From assembly GCF_003253545.1 (NCBI RefSeq), contig NZ_QKYV01000008.1:41288-105287 (forward strand): DNA of 64,000 nucleotides, read 5' to 3'. How positions within the stretch are numbered: the first letter of the stretch is position 1; every line of letters starts with the position of its first letter. The notes below the pieces were generated by a model. It searched no databases. It saw nothing but the letters and a program-made list of their open reading frames with translations, and was not told where the DNA came from. This stretch comes from Mesonia algae. Lineage in GTDB: Bacteria > Bacteroidota > Bacteroidia > Flavobacteriales > Flavobacteriaceae. A program made the translations under genes and the position numbers. Below, one piece after another: positions 63,947-64,000 of this stretch.

Positions 63947-64000
63947 GTACATAAGCTATACGGGTTATTAGTACTACTTGGCTATGACATTACTGCCTTT
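63947..64000 (-). rRNA. rrl: 23S ribosomal RNA, 3' end (partial)
   Basis: On the minus strand the segment reads GTCATAGCCAAGTAGTACTA followed by ATAACCCGTATAGCTTATG, matching the conserved 3' terminus of 23S rRNA (E. coli CCGGTACTAATGAACCGTG). The gene continues past the right edge. The exact 3' end is estimated. Confidence 0.87.

Overview
The window is AT-rich DNA from a member of the Bacteroidota, almost certainly the family Flavobacteriaceae. The evidence is the SusC/SusD pair, the TAnnTTTG/TTG promoter elements ahead of many genes, a BlaI/M56 pair whose M56 protein carries a TonB-type C-terminal domain, the near absence of Shine-Dalgarno sequences, and zinc-free forms of uS14 and bL36. 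I cannot name a genus. No CRISPR array, insertion sequence, prophage or tRNA gene was seen, and no stretch above 300 bases lacks a gene.

Bases 1-19,090 (minus strand) hold one translation supercluster: rpsL-rpsG-fusA-rpsJ-rplC-rplD-rplW-rplB-rpsS-rplV-rpsC-rplP-rpmC-rpsQ-rplN-rplX-rplE-rpsN-rpsH-rplF-rplR-rpsE-rpmD-rplO-secY-infA-rpmJ-rpsM-rpsK-rpsD-rpoA-rplQ. It is followed by carA and the start of eno. A clear promoter precedes rpsL and a terminator follows rplQ. Nearly all gaps are 23 nt or less. The only five larger gaps (before rplC, rpsH, rpmJ, rpsD and rplQ) each contain inverted repeats, so they are candidate autoregulatory leaders. tuf, adk and map are absent from the cluster; adk lies at 45 kb.

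Bases 19,178-27,423 (plus strand) encode an Omp85-like outer-membrane protein, then a SusC-SusD pair with two acidic surface lipoproteins and no degradative enzyme. Bases 27,509-36,589 are mixed housekeeping genes: rlmB, a rhomboid protease, rarA/mgsA, a HAD nucleotidase, a polysaccharide-deacetylase-like protein, radC, a DUF1569 protein, a Mur-type ligase and a TPR protein. Bases 36,684-43,160 encode a 2158-residue alpha-2-macroglobulin with an inserted SusC-type N-terminal module (carboxypeptidase-like domain, TonB-box-like stretch and plug). That module closely resembles the SusC protein at 21 kb.

Bases 43,161-53,921 hold a DUF4136 lipoprotein, obgE-adk, divergent purK-purE, a carboxypeptidase-like-domain protein, an LpxR-type lipid A deacylase, an M3 metallopeptidase, a ClC channel and ferritin. 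Bases 54,003-63,548 hold ruvC, a GT2 glycosyltransferase, a beta-barrel-like protein, and a BlaI-M56-TPR operon with a nearby TonB_C-domain lipoprotein. Two tandem copies of AACTAA-N4-TTAGTT lie between blaI and a divergent DUF456 gene. A hydratase, a nitroreductase and a DegT aminotransferase follow. The right end (63.6-64.0 kb) is the tail of an rRNA operon on the minus strand: terminator, 5S, spacer and the 3' end of 23S.

The points most worth a second look are the macroglobulin-plug chimera, the tandem operator with its BlaI/M56/TonB_C cluster, the five structured gaps in the ribosomal operon, and a dispersed GCTTTCGCGGAA-type palindrome that crosses reading frames.
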